From positions 24,534-88,533 of the forward strand of contig JAHAYL010000029.1 in assembly GCA_018384065.1 (NCBI GenBank): a stretch of 64,000 bases of DNA, read 5' to 3'. The notes under the pieces were generated by a model. It did not search any database and was not told the DNA's origin. It was given only the letters and a program-made list of their open reading frames with translations. The number at the start of each line of letters is the position of its first letter. Position 1 is the first letter of the stretch. The position numbers and the translations under genes were made by a program. Shown here one piece after another: positions 8,810 to 17,412 of this stretch. This DNA is from Oxalobacter sp. GTDB lineage: Bacteria; Pseudomonadota; Gammaproteobacteria; Burkholderiales; Burkholderiaceae_D.

Positions 8810-9075
8810 GGTGCTGTGTCAGGCTGGCTGTCTTGTTTGGGCGGTGATGCTTTTGTTTCCAGTTCGGCAACCCGTTTTTCCAATGCAGCGATGGTGCTGC
8901 GCATCTGGGCGATTGCCAGCTTCTGGACTTCAAAATCCTCAGTGGTGACAACATCCAGCTTGGCGACAGCTTGTGTCAGCAGTGCCCGGACATTCTGTTC
9001 CATGTCTTTCAATGGGGAGTTCTCAATCAGGGGACCGAGGGTCGCCTGCAGGTTGTCCAGAAGCGTCTTGTTCAT
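8806..9075 (-). CDS. ubiK: Ubiquinone biosynthesis accessory factor UbiK
   Basis: An 89-residue protein of the YqiC/UbiK (BMFP) family: an N-terminal amphipathic helix region (LLDNLQATLGPLIENSPLKDMEQNVRALLTQAVAKLDVVTTEDFEVQ) and a C-terminal coiled coil (MRSTIAALEKRVAELETK) that mediates trimerisation. In E. coli UbiK with UbiJ aids aerobic ubiquinone synthesis in the Ubi complex. The gene is the first of a ubiK-comM-DUF1840 operon with a 4-bp overlap to comM. The segment between it and gshA (9076-9270) holds the divergent promoters; a TAAAAT element near 9218-9223 faces gshA but lacks a good -35. Confidence 0.9.
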   Translation of the reverse strand: MNKTLLDNLQATLGPLIENSPLKDMEQNVRALLTQAVAKLDVVTTEDFEVQKLAIAQMRSTIAALEKRVAELETKASPPKQDSQPDTAP

Positions 9076-9270
9076 ATCTGTTCCCTTTGACCGTTATCAA
9101 AAGAAGGTTTGTCATATGGATAAGGTTATTCTAACAGTGAAACAGCCTGTATCACCAACAGCAGCATCAGGCAGGTCGTTGCCGTGGAAGAAGCCGATGT
9201 GTTTTCCTGACCTTTGGTAAAATGTCGGGGCAGCGGTACGAATCAGTCAGGAAGGGATGCGAGGGCAGAG

Positions 9271-10563
9271 ATGATTCCGAATCTGGTGACGGTCATGGAT
9301 AAACCGGTCCTTGACCTTGAAAAGACATTGATTGATGCAACATCGGTCGTTGAACGATGGTTCCGGATGGCATGGCAGGACTATACGCCACCGTTCTACT
9401 GTTCTGTTGACTTGCGCAATGCGGGGTTCAAACTTGCACCAGTGGATACCAATCTTTTCCCGGGTGGGTTCAACAATCTTGCCGCTGATATGCTGCCGCT
9501 CGCTGTGCAGGCTGCGATGTCTGCGATTGAGAAATACTGCCCGGAGGCAAAGAACCTTCTGCTGATTCCAGAGAACCATACCCGCAACACCCATTATCTG
9601 GCATCTGTGAGCCGCCTGATGGAAATCCTGCGCCAGACAGGGCTGGATATCCGCTTGGGAACCCTGTCGGACCAGGTTACCCATCCGGCATCGATGACCA
9701 TGCCGGATGGCACAACAGTTGCCTTGGAGCCTGTCAAGCGCATCAACAATGGACGCCGGGTGGGATTGGATGGTTTCAATCCCTGCACCATCCTGCTCAA
9801 CAACGACCTCAGTGCCGGTACACCGGAAATCCTGCAGGATGTCTATGAACAGAACCTGTTCCCCCCGTTGCATGCAGGCTGGACTGTCCGGCGTAAAAGC
9901 AACCATTTTGCGGCTTATGATGATGTGGTCCGGCGTTTTTCGCGTACCGTCGGTATCGACCCTTGGCTGGTGAATCCTTATTTCGCGCATTGCCGCGATA
10001 TCAATTTCGAGGAAAAATCGGGCGGTGAATGCCTTGCGGAACAGGTGAATGCGGTATTGGGCCGTATCCGCCGCAAATACCGGGAATACGGCATCAAGAA
10101 GAAACCGTTTGTCATCATCAAGGCAGATGCCGGGACTTATGGCATGGGTGTCATGACGGTCAGTGATGCCAAGGAGGTCCTCAGCCTGAACCGTCGGCAG
10201 CGTAACAAGATGGCGGTCATCAAGGATGGCCAGGTGGTTAGGGAAGTCCTGGTCCAGGAAGGTGTCCATTCGCTTGAACGGGTCAATGATGCAGTGGCGG
10301 AACCTGTTGTCTATATGATTGACCGTTATGTTGTGGGTGGTTTCTACCGGGTCAATGCAAGCCGTGACATTGATGAGAACCTCAATGCCCCTGGCGCAGA
10401 GTTTGTCCCGTTGCCGTTTTCCCAACAGCATACGCTGCCGGATGTCTCGGCGGCACCGGGAACCTCAGAACCGAACCGTTATTATATGTATGGTGTCATT
10501 GCGCGCCTTGCCCTGCTGGCAGCGTCTGTTGAACTTGAGAAAACCGATCCTGATATGCAGTAA
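9271..10563 (+). CDS. gshA: Glutamate-cysteine ligase (proteobacterial type)
   Basis: First enzyme of glutathione synthesis, joining L-Glu and L-Cys with ATP. The 430-residue protein belongs to the GshA subfamily found next to gshB in many beta- and acidophilic gammaproteobacteria, distinct from the E. coli type; segments such as YCSVDLRNAGFKLAPVDTNLFPGGFNNL and FVIIKADAGTYGMGVM (ATP-grasp-like) support this. The frame is open from 9214, but ATG 9271 (MIPNLVTVMDKPV) has an AGGGATGCGAGG purine-rich stretch upstream and matches relatives. gshB starts 14 bp after its stop, and the pair is followed by PTS genes. Confidence 0.9.
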   Translation: MIPNLVTVMDKPVLDLEKTLIDATSVVERWFRMAWQDYTPPFYCSVDLRNAGFKLAPVDTNLFPGGFNNLAADMLPLAVQAAMSAIEKYCPEAKNLLLIPENHTRNTHYLASVSRLMEILRQTGLDIRLGTLSDQVTHPASMTMPDGTTVALEPVKRINNGRRVGLDGFNPCTILLNNDLSAGTPEILQDVYEQNLFPPLHAGWTVRRKSNHFAAYDDVVRRFSRTVGIDPWLVNPYFAHCRDINFEEKSGGECLAEQVNAVLGRIRRKYREYGIKKKPFVIIKADAGTYGMGVMTVSDAKEVLSLNRRQRNKMAVIKDGQVVREVLVQEGVHSLERVNDAVAEPVVYMIDRYVVGGFYRVNASRDIDENLNAPGAEFVPLPFSQQHTLPDVSAAPGTSEPNRYYMYGVIARLALLAASVELEKTDPDMQ

Positions 10564-10577
10564 AAGGAGATGTCCTC

Positions 10578-11534
10578 ATGAAGCTGGCTTTTTTCGTAGA
10601 CCCATTGGAATCTTTCAATCTCAAGAAAGATTCCACGATGGCGATGATGGTGGAAGCATCATCACGGGGTCACACCATCTATGCTTTCTGCCATCAGGAT
10701 ATCATGCTGGTGGAAGGAAAGGTCTGTGCACAATGCCAGCGGATTGCCCTGACAGGAAGGTATGACGCTGGCTGGTACCAGGCAGAAGGGATACAGGAAA
10801 CCGTGCTATCGGATTTCGATGCCGTCATTATCCGGAAAGACCCGCCGTTCGATGTCAATTACCTGACAGCAGCGTGGCTGCTTTCCCTGGCGGAAAAACA
10901 GGGGGCGAAGGTCTTCAATACCGCTGATGGCATCCTTGCCCATAGTGAGAAACTTTCCATCGCCCAGTTCCAGCAGTTTTTGAAACCGACGCTTGTTTCG
11001 GCGGATGAAGACCGTCTCCGCCAGTTCCATACGCAGTACCAGGACATCATCCTGAAGCCACTCAGCGGTATGGGGGGCATGGGGATTTTCCGGGTACAGC
11101 CCGATGGCCTCAATCTTGGGACCATCATTGAAACGCTGACCGCCAATGGCCAGCGGCATATCATGGCGCAGGCTTATATCCCGGAGATTGTGGATGGTGA
11201 CAAGCGGGTATTGCTCATCAATGGGAAAGTTGTTCCGTTTGCATTGGCGCGCATCCCGAAACTGGGCGAGACCCGCGGTAACCTGGCGGTTGGCGGGACA
11301 GGCAGGGCACAGCCATTGACGGTGAGGGACCGTGAGATTGCGGAAACGCTTGCCCCAGAACTGGCATCAAGGGGACTGTTCCTGGTGGGGCTTGATATCA
11401 TTGGGGACTGGCTGACGGAAATCAATGTGACCAGTCCAACCTGTTTCCGTGAAATCACCGACCAGACAGGGTTCAATGTCGCCGGCATGTTTATTGATGA
11501 ACTGGAAAAGGTGCTTTCATCCAGCCAGCATTGA
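10578..11534 (+). CDS. gshB: Glutathione synthase
   Basis: Adds glycine to gamma-glutamylcysteine with ATP, finishing glutathione synthesis. The 318-residue ATP-grasp protein begins MKLAFFVDPLESFNLKKDSTMAMM, typical of GshB, and shows the ATP-binding loop LKPLSGMGGMGIFRV, the FLVGLDIIGDWLTEINVTSPTCFREI signature and a conserved NGKVVPFALARIPKLGETRGNLAVGG stretch. Shine-Dalgarno AAAGGAGATG lies just before the ATG. It is translationally close to gshA (14 bp). Confidence 0.95.
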   Translation: MKLAFFVDPLESFNLKKDSTMAMMVEASSRGHTIYAFCHQDIMLVEGKVCAQCQRIALTGRYDAGWYQAEGIQETVLSDFDAVIIRKDPPFDVNYLTAAWLLSLAEKQGAKVFNTADGILAHSEKLSIAQFQQFLKPTLVSADEDRLRQFHTQYQDIILKPLSGMGGMGIFRVQPDGLNLGTIIETLTANGQRHIMAQAYIPEIVDGDKRVLLINGKVVPFALARIPKLGETRGNLAVGGTGRAQPLTVRDREIAETLAPELASRGLFLVGLDIIGDWLTEINVTSPTCFREITDQTGFNVAGMFIDELEKVLSSSQH

Positions 11535-11552
11535 TTGGGATCGGGAAAGGTT

Positions 11553-11999
11553 ATGGATTCAGATGTTTTGAAGACTTCCAAGGATGGATTGAAGACGATG
11601 GTGGGTATCCTGCTGTTGATGCATGAACCATTGGCAGGCGCTTTCAAGACAGCAGTCGGGCATCTTTTCGGTGACAGCCTGGAGCATTTCGAGGCGATTG
11701 ATGTCAAGGCTGACCAAGACCTTGTTGATGTTGACAGCGCTGCCAGGAAAACCATCCAGCGCTTGGACTGTGGGGCAGGTGTTTTGGTGTTCACGGATAT
11801 GCTGGGCGGGACGCCAGCCAACTGCTGCCAGCATCTGAAGGTTGAGAGCTCCATTGTCCAGGTGCTGACAGGCACCAGCCTGCCGATGCTGCTGCGGGCG
11901 CTGACATACCGGACAGAAGGGCTTGAGGAAGTCATCGCCAAGGCACTGTCAGGCGGGCGGAATGGCGCCATTCGTATTGATCCCTCTGAAGTGAAATGA
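11553..11999 (+). CDS. Stand-alone EIIA domain of the mannose PTS family
   Basis: A cytoplasmic phosphocarrier domain of the EIIA-Man fold. The core begins MVGILLLMHEPLAGAF, where the His aligns with the phosphorylated His of the usual T-H-G-x-L motif, but the flanking Thr and Gly are replaced by Met and Glu. The strand VLVFTDMLGGTPANCCQ is the conserved D-M-x-G-G-(T/S)-P motif. No EIIB or EIIC gene is nearby, so it is likely a regulatory rather than transport PTS, as proposed for similar betaproteobacterial loci. The start is uncertain: ATG 11553 has GGGA upstream, while ATG 11598 begins exactly at the family core. It follows gshB closely and precedes ptsH and ptsI. Confidence 0.85.
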   Translation: MDSDVLKTSKDGLKTMVGILLLMHEPLAGAFKTAVGHLFGDSLEHFEAIDVKADQDLVDVDSAARKTIQRLDCGAGVLVFTDMLGGTPANCCQHLKVESSIVQVLTGTSLPMLLRALTYRTEGLEEVIAKALSGGRNGAIRIDPSEVK

Positions 12000-12047
12000 A
12001 TATTCCCGGGCTGTTGGATTGCCCGACAGCCTGTTTATGGTAGGACT

Positions 12048-12317
12048 ATGATTAAGAAAGAGCTTGAAATCATCAATAAACTTGGCGTCCACGCCAGGGC
12101 TTCTGCGAAATTGACCCAACTTGCCTCCAAATTCAAGAGCGAGGTCTGGATGAGCTACAACAACCAGCGGGTCAATGCCAAATCCATTATGGGTGTCATG
12201 ATGCTCGCCGCAGGAAAAGGGTCTGTTGTCCTGCTTGAGGCGGAAGGGGTTGATGAAGCGGAATGCCTGCAGGCTCTTGAAGCACTGGTCAATGACCGGT
12301 TCGGTGAATTGGAATAA
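12048..12317 (+). CDS. ptsH: Phosphocarrier protein HPr
   Basis: An 89-residue HPr. It carries the active-site His15 in NKLGVHARASAKL, and Ser46 in VNAKSIMGVM, the site phosphorylated by HprK in organisms that possess it. It transfers phosphate from enzyme I to EIIA domains. The gene sits 48 bp after the EIIA gene and 22 bp before ptsI, so the three form a compact set. Shine-Dalgarno GGTAGGA precedes the ATG. Confidence 0.95.
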   Translation: MIKKELEIINKLGVHARASAKLTQLASKFKSEVWMSYNNQRVNAKSIMGVMMLAAGKGSVVLLEAEGVDEAECLQALEALVNDRFGELE

Positions 12318-12339
12318 GCCTCTTGGACAGTACAGCAGC

Positions 12340-14106
12340 ATGAAATCATCATTTTCCCTGTCAGGTATTGCGGTTTCCCAAGGCATCGCCATCGGCCGGG
12401 CGTATGTCATCACCAATACGGCGATGGAGACATTGCATTATCTGGTGCTTGAGGAGGAAATTGAAGCTGAGGTTGGACGCCTTGAAGCTGCCTTGACATC
12501 CGTCAGGGAAGAGCTTGCCATCCTCAGGACAGCACTGCCGGAAGATGCGCCTGCTGAACTCGGTGCCCTGATAGAAGTGCATGCGATGATCCTGACGGAT
12601 GAGATGTTCTCAAAAGAACCGTTCAATATCATCCGTACCCGCCGTTATAACGCTGAATGGGCGTTGATGACGCAGATTGAGGAAATGTCTGCCAAGTTTG
12701 ACAACATCACCGATCCTTATCTGCGTGAACGGAAAGCAGACCTTGAGCAGGTTGCTGAACGTGTCATCAAGACCCTGACAGGTGTCAAAGAAGAAAAACC
12801 GGTTCCGACAGGAAACAATGACCAGGTGGACCTGATTGTTGTTGCCTATAATGTCTCGCCCGCTGATATGCTTCAGTTCCGGGAAAGTTTCTTCAAGGGG
12901 TTTGTTTCAGGGACAGGTGGACAGAATTCCCATGCCGCCATCATTGCGCGTGGCACCGATGTCCCTGCGGTGTTTGGTCTTTCCAATGCCCTGCAGCTTA
13001 TCCGTCAGAATGACTGGCTGGTTGTTGATGCTGATGCGGGGATTGTGATTGTCAATCCTACGCCTTTGATTCTTGAGCAGTACCGGATAAAACAGTCTGT
13101 ACAGCAGAAAGCAAGACGCAGGTTGAGCCGTCTGCGGAAAATGGCGGCCACAACCTTGGACGGCACAACCATCGAACTGCTTGCCAATATCGAATTCCCA
13201 GAGGATTGCCATACGGTTATCGACAACAATGCGGATGGTGTCGGGCTTTTCCGTTCGGAGTTCCTGTTCATGGAAAGGAGTGGCGGCATCAACCTTTTCC
13301 CTGATGAGGAAGAACAGTTTGACGCTTACAGGCAGGCGGTTGTCCTGCTGAAAGGCCGTCCTGTCACAATCCGGACGCTTGATATCGGTGCGGACAAGGT
13401 CCTGCCTTCTTCGGAAAAGGCAAAGGCTTTGAATCCAGCTTTGGGCAGGCGTGCCATCCGCTATTGCCTGACGGAACCAGATGTTTTCCTGACACAGCTC
13501 CGGGCTATCCTCCGGGCATCAGCGTTTGGTCCTGTCAAGCTTCTGCTGCCGATGGTGGCGCATGGGTCAGAAGTTGACCAGGCGTTGGGTTTCATTGAAG
13601 AAGCCAAGACCCAGCTGCGTTCACAGGGGCTTCCGTTTGATGAGTCGGTCCAGGTGGGGGCAATGATTGAAGTCCCTGCGGCAGTCCTGGCATTGCCCAT
13701 GTTCACCTCGCGCCTGGATTTCCTTTCCATTGGCACCAACGACCTGATCCAGTATGCATTGGCGGTGGACCGAGTCAATCCTGAAGTCGCCCATCTTTAC
13801 AATCCGCTGCATCCAGCAATATTGGCGATGTTGAGGATGACTGTCGACCATGCAGGGAAAGCAGGCATTCCTGTATCCATCTGCGGTGAGATGGCGAGCG
13901 ACCATCAATTGACCCGTCTGCTGCTGGGGCTGGGTCTCAGGCAGTTTTCTATGCACCCAGGCCAGTTGCTGAAAGTCAAGCAGGAAGTCCTGCTGAGCAA
14001 TCTGGATATCCTGACGCCTAAAGTCGACCGTATCCTGACGTTGAGTGAGGAGAAGGAGATTGCGATGGCTGTACAGGACCTGCATCAGGAAGAAATGTCG
14101 ATATGA
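12340..14106 (+). CDS. ptsI: PTS enzyme I (phosphoenolpyruvate-protein phosphotransferase)
   Basis: A 588-residue enzyme I that autophosphorylates from PEP and passes phosphate to HPr. The N-terminal domain carries His198 in GGQNSHAAIIARG (the usual motif is GGxxSHxAIxAR). The C-terminal PEP-binding barrel shows DGVGLFRSEFLFMER, RTLDIGADKVLP and FLSIGTNDLIQYALAVDR, all expected for an active enzyme, and ends with the ISICGEMASD-like VSICGEMASD. ATG 12340 (MKSSFSLSGIAVSQGIAIGRA) is the family start; the open frame upstream to 12226 lies inside ptsH. No sugar permease follows; the next transcription unit is metX. Confidence 0.95.
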   Translation: MKSSFSLSGIAVSQGIAIGRAYVITNTAMETLHYLVLEEEIEAEVGRLEAALTSVREELAILRTALPEDAPAELGALIEVHAMILTDEMFSKEPFNIIRTRRYNAEWALMTQIEEMSAKFDNITDPYLRERKADLEQVAERVIKTLTGVKEEKPVPTGNNDQVDLIVVAYNVSPADMLQFRESFFKGFVSGTGGQNSHAAIIARGTDVPAVFGLSNALQLIRQNDWLVVDADAGIVIVNPTPLILEQYRIKQSVQQKARRRLSRLRKMAATTLDGTTIELLANIEFPEDCHTVIDNNADGVGLFRSEFLFMERSGGINLFPDEEEQFDAYRQAVVLLKGRPVTIRTLDIGADKVLPSSEKAKALNPALGRRAIRYCLTEPDVFLTQLRAILRASAFGPVKLLLPMVAHGSEVDQALGFIEEAKTQLRSQGLPFDESVQVGAMIEVPAAVLALPMFTSRLDFLSIGTNDLIQYALAVDRVNPEVAHLYNPLHPAILAMLRMTVDHAGKAGIPVSICGEMASDHQLTRLLLGLGLRQFSMHPGQLLKVKQEVLLSNLDILTPKVDRILTLSEEKEIAMAVQDLHQEEMSI

Positions 14107-14154
14107 AAGCGCTTTTCTGGGCAGGTTCCCCGATGAAGGTTGCCGATAGGCTGT

Positions 14155-14183
14155 TTGACGGTCAGACTGGTTTTCGCTATCCT
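14155..14183 (+). promoter_or_regulatory. Sigma70-type promoter for metX-metW
   Basis: TTGACG (14155-14160), 17-base spacer, TATCCT (14178-14183). The expected transcription start near 14190 falls on the first bases of the SAM-II-like aptamer, which supports both calls. Confidence 0.7.
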
Positions 14184-14190
14184 AACAGAC

Positions 14191-14263
14191 CAGCGCTGAT
14201 TTGCGGGAATGGCTTGCGGGCGCGGAAGGCGGAGCACTTCAACAAATACGGCTAAGCGGCTTA
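14191..14263 (+). promoter_or_regulatory. SAM-II-type riboswitch upstream of metX
   Basis: The segment reproduces the key parts of the SAM-II pseudoknot aptamer: GCGCTGATTT (14193-14202) forming the 5' strand of P1 and the loop that builds the triplex; a second GCGC (14220-14223) closing P1; and a 3' AAATACGGCTAA (14244-14255) corresponding to the conserved AAAT-x-x-(A/G)GCTAA that threads back into the loop. SAM-II RNAs lower expression of methionine or SAM synthesis genes when SAM binds, and metX is a usual target. A G-rich insertion of about 20 bases between the second P1 strand and the 3' motif makes this member longer than the minimal 52-nt form. Identification is from memory of the consensus, without a covariance search. 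Confidence 0.7.
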
Positions 14264-14269
14264 AAGACA

Positions 14270-14302
14270 GTCCCTGCCAGTGAAGTGGCACGGGCTTTTT
14301 TT
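14270..14302 (+). terminator. Intrinsic terminator between the SAM-II-like aptamer and metX
   Basis: CCCTGCCA (14272-14279) pairs with TGGCA-C-GGG (14286-14294, one bulged C) around a 6-base loop, followed directly by seven T residues, one A and more T. It lies about 60 bases before the metX start, so the metX leader appears to be able to stop transcription. SAM-II switches are usually described as acting on translation. Confidence 0.7.
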
Positions 14303-14355
14303 ATTTTTTATGAATGGGATTCCTTGCGGGCGGAATCTGTCGGAACAGGATTTTC

Positions 14356-15489
14356 ATGCCATCATCAAGATACGTTTCACCGAAGTCCATGTATTTCAGA
14401 GAGCCGCTTGTCCTTGAAAGCGGGGCAAGCATTGCGGGCTACACACTGGTCTATGAGACATATGGCACACTGAACGCAGACCGTTCCAATGCGGTGTTGG
14501 TCTGCCATGCCCTGAATGCATCCCATCATGTTTCAGGTGTCTATGAAGACACCGGCGAAGTCGGCTGGTGGGACAATATGGTCGGTCCTGGCAAAGCCCT
14601 GGACACAGACCGTTTCTTTGTCATCGGTGTCAACAACCTTGGACATTGCTATGGGTCAACGGGACCGATGCATATCAATCCTGCAACTGGGAAGCATTAT
14701 GGTGCAGATTTCCCTGTCATGACGGTACAGGATTGGGTTGATGCCCAGGCACGCCTGGCAGATGGTCTCGGCATCCAGCAGTTCGCTGCTGTCATGGGTG
14801 GGTCATTGGGGGGTATGCAGGCCATGACCTGGACGCTCCGTTATCCTGACCGTGTTGCCAATGCTGTCATCATTGCATCAACTTCCCATCTGTCCGCGCA
14901 GAATATCGCTTTCAATGAAGTTGCCCGGACAGCAATCCTTTCAGACCCGGATTTCCATGGCGGTGACTTCTATTCCTATGGTGTTGTCCCGAAAAACGGG
15001 CTGCGTGTCGCCCGTATGGTCGGTCATATCACTTACCTGTCCAACGATGACATGTCTGAAAAGTTTGGACGTGAACTGCGTTCAGGAGAATACAAGTTCG
15101 GTTATGGCGTTGAGTTCGAAATCGAGTCCTACCTCCAGTACCAGGGCAACAAGTTCTCTTCGTTTTTCGATGCCAATACCTATCTGCTGATTACCCGGGC
15201 GTTGGACTATTTCGATCCTGCCGCCAAATATGGCGGAGACCTCAGCAAAGCACTGGAAAAGACCCGTGCGAAGTACCTGATTGTTTCTTTTACGACAGAC
15301 TGGCGTTTTTCGCCGGAATGCAGCCGCATCATTGTCGATGCCCTCATCCACAATGGCAGGCAGGTGACTTATGCGGAAATCGATGCTCCGCATGGGCATG
15401 ATGCATTCCTTCTCAACGATGCCCGGTACCATGAGACGGTCCGTGCCTATTATGACCGTATCTGGCAGGAAATCACGGAGGTGGACTGA
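14356..15489 (+). CDS. metX: Homoserine O-acyltransferase MetX
   Basis: Activates L-homoserine by acylation (acetyl- or succinyl-CoA) at the entry to methionine synthesis. The 377-residue alpha/beta-hydrolase shows ALNASHH near the oxyanion region, the nucleophile Ser in [10 protein letters not shown], and the catalytic His in [10 protein letters not shown]. Acyl specificity cannot be settled by eye; many MetX-type enzymes in this class use succinyl-CoA. ATG 14356 ([18 protein letters not shown]) has AGGA upstream; the in-frame ATG at 14314 lies within the terminator tail and is less likely. It is 1 bp from metW and controlled by the SAM-II-like leader. Confidence 0.93.
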   Translation: MPSSRYVSPKSMYFREPLVLESGASIAGYTLVYETYGTLNADRSNAVLVCHALNASHHVSGVYEDTGEVGWWDNMVGPGKALDTDRFFVIGVNNLGHCYGSTGPMHINPATGKHYGADFPVMTVQDWVDAQARLADGLGIQQFAAVMGGSLGGMQAMTWTLRYPDRVANAVIIASTSHLSAQNIAFNEVARTAILSDPDFHGGDFYSYGVVPKNGLRVARMVGHITYLSNDDMSEKFGRELRSGEYKFGYGVEFEIESYLQYQGNKFSSFFDANTYLLITRALDYFDPAAKYGGDLSKALEKTRAKYLIVSFTTDWRFSPECSRIIVDALIHNGRQVTYAEIDAPHGHDAFLLNDARYHETVRAYYDRIWQEITEVD

Positions 15490-15490
15490 T

Positions 15491-16114
15491 ATGAATGCAC
15501 CGTCTCTTAAAAAGTTCCGTACTGACCTTGAGTTCATTGCTGGGTGGGTGAAAGACAATGCTTATGTGCTGGACCTTGGCTGTGGTTCCGGTGCATGGAT
15601 GGAATACCTTCAGATGACGAAAGGCTGTACAGGTTACGGTGTCGAGATCGATGACCTGAAAATCCCGCCTTGCATCCGCCGGGGTGTCAATGTCATCCAG
15701 CATGACCTTGAGCATGGACTTCCATATTTCAAGAACGATACATTTGATACGGTTTTCTGCCTGCTTGCCTTGCAGATGCTGAAAAATGTCGAACCTCTGA
15801 TGAAGGAAATCGCCCGTGTTGGCAAGGAAGCCGTCGTCAGTTTCCCGAATTTCGCTTATTGGCGTAATCTTGAGACCCTGAACAAGGACTGCCGTATGCC
15901 GGTTTCAGAAGAACTGCCTTATGAATGGTACAACTCACCGAACCTCCGGTTTGCGACCATGCATGATTTTGAAGAACTGGCTGACCGGGTCGGTTTTGAG
16001 ATCCTGGACCGCGTTGTGCTGCATGAAGGGGAGGTTGTCACGGACAATCCTTACCGGAATGGCAGTCTTGCTGTTTACAGGTTGCAGAAGAAAACTGCAG
16101 CCTCTCTCGGATAA
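15491..16114 (+). CDS. metW: Methionine biosynthesis protein MetW
   Basis: A 207-residue class I methyltransferase-fold protein, partner of MetX in methionine synthesis. The SAM-binding-like motif is VLDLGCGSGAWMEYL, with the conserved YGVEIDD and FDTVFCLLALQML segments. MetW is reported to form a complex with MetX and stimulate it; no methyl acceptor is established. One base separates it from metX, and its stop overlaps the ampG start (TAATG), so all three are probably co-translated. Confidence 0.93.
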   Translation: MNAPSLKKFRTDLEFIAGWVKDNAYVLDLGCGSGAWMEYLQMTKGCTGYGVEIDDLKIPPCIRRGVNVIQHDLEHGLPYFKNDTFDTVFCLLALQMLKNVEPLMKEIARVGKEAVVSFPNFAYWRNLETLNKDCRMPVSEELPYEWYNSPNLRFATMHDFEELADRVGFEILDRVVLHEGEVVTDNPYRNGSLAVYRLQKKTAASLG

Positions 16115-17346
16115 TGGCAGATATCAGCAAATGGAAGGCGTTGCTTGACCCACGCCTGCTGGCGTGTGTCTTCCTGGGCTTTTCATCTGGTCTGCCGCTT
16201 TTCATCCTGTTGACCTTGGTCCAAGCGTGGCTGACGGATTCCGGGCTTAATGTCAAAGCCCTGGGGCTTTTTGCCCTTGTCATGTTCCCCTATACCTGGA
16301 AATTCCTTTGGGCACCCTTGATGGACCGCTATGCCATCACCCGCCTGGGCAGGCGGCGTGGCTGGATGGCGGTGACGCAGGCTGCACTTTTTATCACTGT
16401 CGGATTGCTTGGTATGCTGGATCCGAAGAGCCAGATGGTCTGGATTGGGGGGATGGCGGCTGTCATCGCTTTCCTTTCTGCCAGCCAGGACATTGTCATT
16501 GACGCTTACCGCCGGGAGTCCCTGCCTGATGAGGAGCAGGGTCTTGGCAGTGCCATCCATGTCAATGCCTACCGGGTGGCAGGGATGGTTCCTGGCGCAC
16601 TTTCATTGATCCTTGCTGACATGATGAGCTGGCAGATGGTTTTCTGGATTACTGCCGCATTCATGCTGCCCGGGCTTGCCTGTACGCTGTTTGTCAAAGA
16701 GCCTGAAGTGCAGGGAGCCACACCCCGTACCATCCGGGATGCTGTTGTCCTGCCGTTCACGGAATTCATCAAACGTGATGGCTGGAAAAGGGCTATTTTC
16801 ATCCTGCTGTTCATTTTCCTCTATAAACTCGGTGACAGCCTGGCAACAGCACTGTCCATCAAGTTCTACCTTGACATGGGGTTCTCCATGACCCAGATAG
16901 GGGTCATTGCCAAGACAACCGGATTCTGGGCAAGTATTGCCGGGGCATTGCTTGGCGGTATCTGGATTATCGGACTGGGCATCAACCGGGGGCTTTGGAT
17001 TTTCGGTGCTTTGCAGGCTGTGGCAATCCTGGGGTTCTCATGGCTTGCCCAGAGCACGGCGGATCCGGTCCTGCTGGCATTTGTCATCGGCGCAGAGGCA
17101 TTTGGTACAGGACTTGGGACGGCTGCCTTTGTCGCTTATATCGCAAAGACAACCGACCCACGCTATACAGCGACGCAGTTTGCGCTTTTCACCAGCCTGG
17201 CTGCGGTTCCCCGGACATTCATCAATGCTTCCGCAGGTTATATCATTGATTGTACTGGCTGGTTCATGTTCTTCAATCTCTGTTTCCTGCTGGCTGTTCC
17301 GGGAATGTTGCTTTTGCCGAAGATTGCCCCTTGGAACGAGAAATAA
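16114..17346 (+). CDS. ampG: AmpG-family muropeptide permease
   Basis: A 410-residue major facilitator with about 12 hydrophobic segments. AmpG imports GlcNAc-anhydroMurNAc peptides from the periplasm for cell-wall recycling. The family N-terminus LLDPRLLACVFLGFSSGLPLFIL, the FLWAPLMDRY loop after helix 2 and SASQDIVIDAYRRE in helix 4 are all present. The start overlaps the metW stop by one base. The metX-metW-ampG arrangement is common in Burkholderiales. Confidence 0.9.
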   Translation: MADISKWKALLDPRLLACVFLGFSSGLPLFILLTLVQAWLTDSGLNVKALGLFALVMFPYTWKFLWAPLMDRYAITRLGRRRGWMAVTQAALFITVGLLGMLDPKSQMVWIGGMAAVIAFLSASQDIVIDAYRRESLPDEEQGLGSAIHVNAYRVAGMVPGALSLILADMMSWQMVFWITAAFMLPGLACTLFVKEPEVQGATPRTIRDAVVLPFTEFIKRDGWKRAIFILLFIFLYKLGDSLATALSIKFYLDMGFSMTQIGVIAKTTGFWASIAGALLGGIWIIGLGINRGLWIFGALQAVAILGFSWLAQSTADPVLLAFVIGAEAFGTGLGTAAFVAYIAKTTDPRYTATQFALFTSLAAVPRTFINASAGYIIDCTGWFMFFNLCFLLAVPGMLLLPKIAPWNEK

Positions 17347-17412
17347 AATGCTGACCTGAACGGCGAAGGGCTAGAATAACAGCCATTACTGATTACTGAC
17401 ATTGAGGTCAAC

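Noticed and set aside
9247..10431. A 394-codon open frame on the minus strand
   Set aside because: It lies entirely antisense to gshA, whose protein is clearly recognisable; the minus-strand translation has no family motif and is a codon-bias shadow.
15082..15558. A 158-codon minus-strand frame across metX and metW
   Set aside because: Antisense to two well-defined genes, with no recognisable product.
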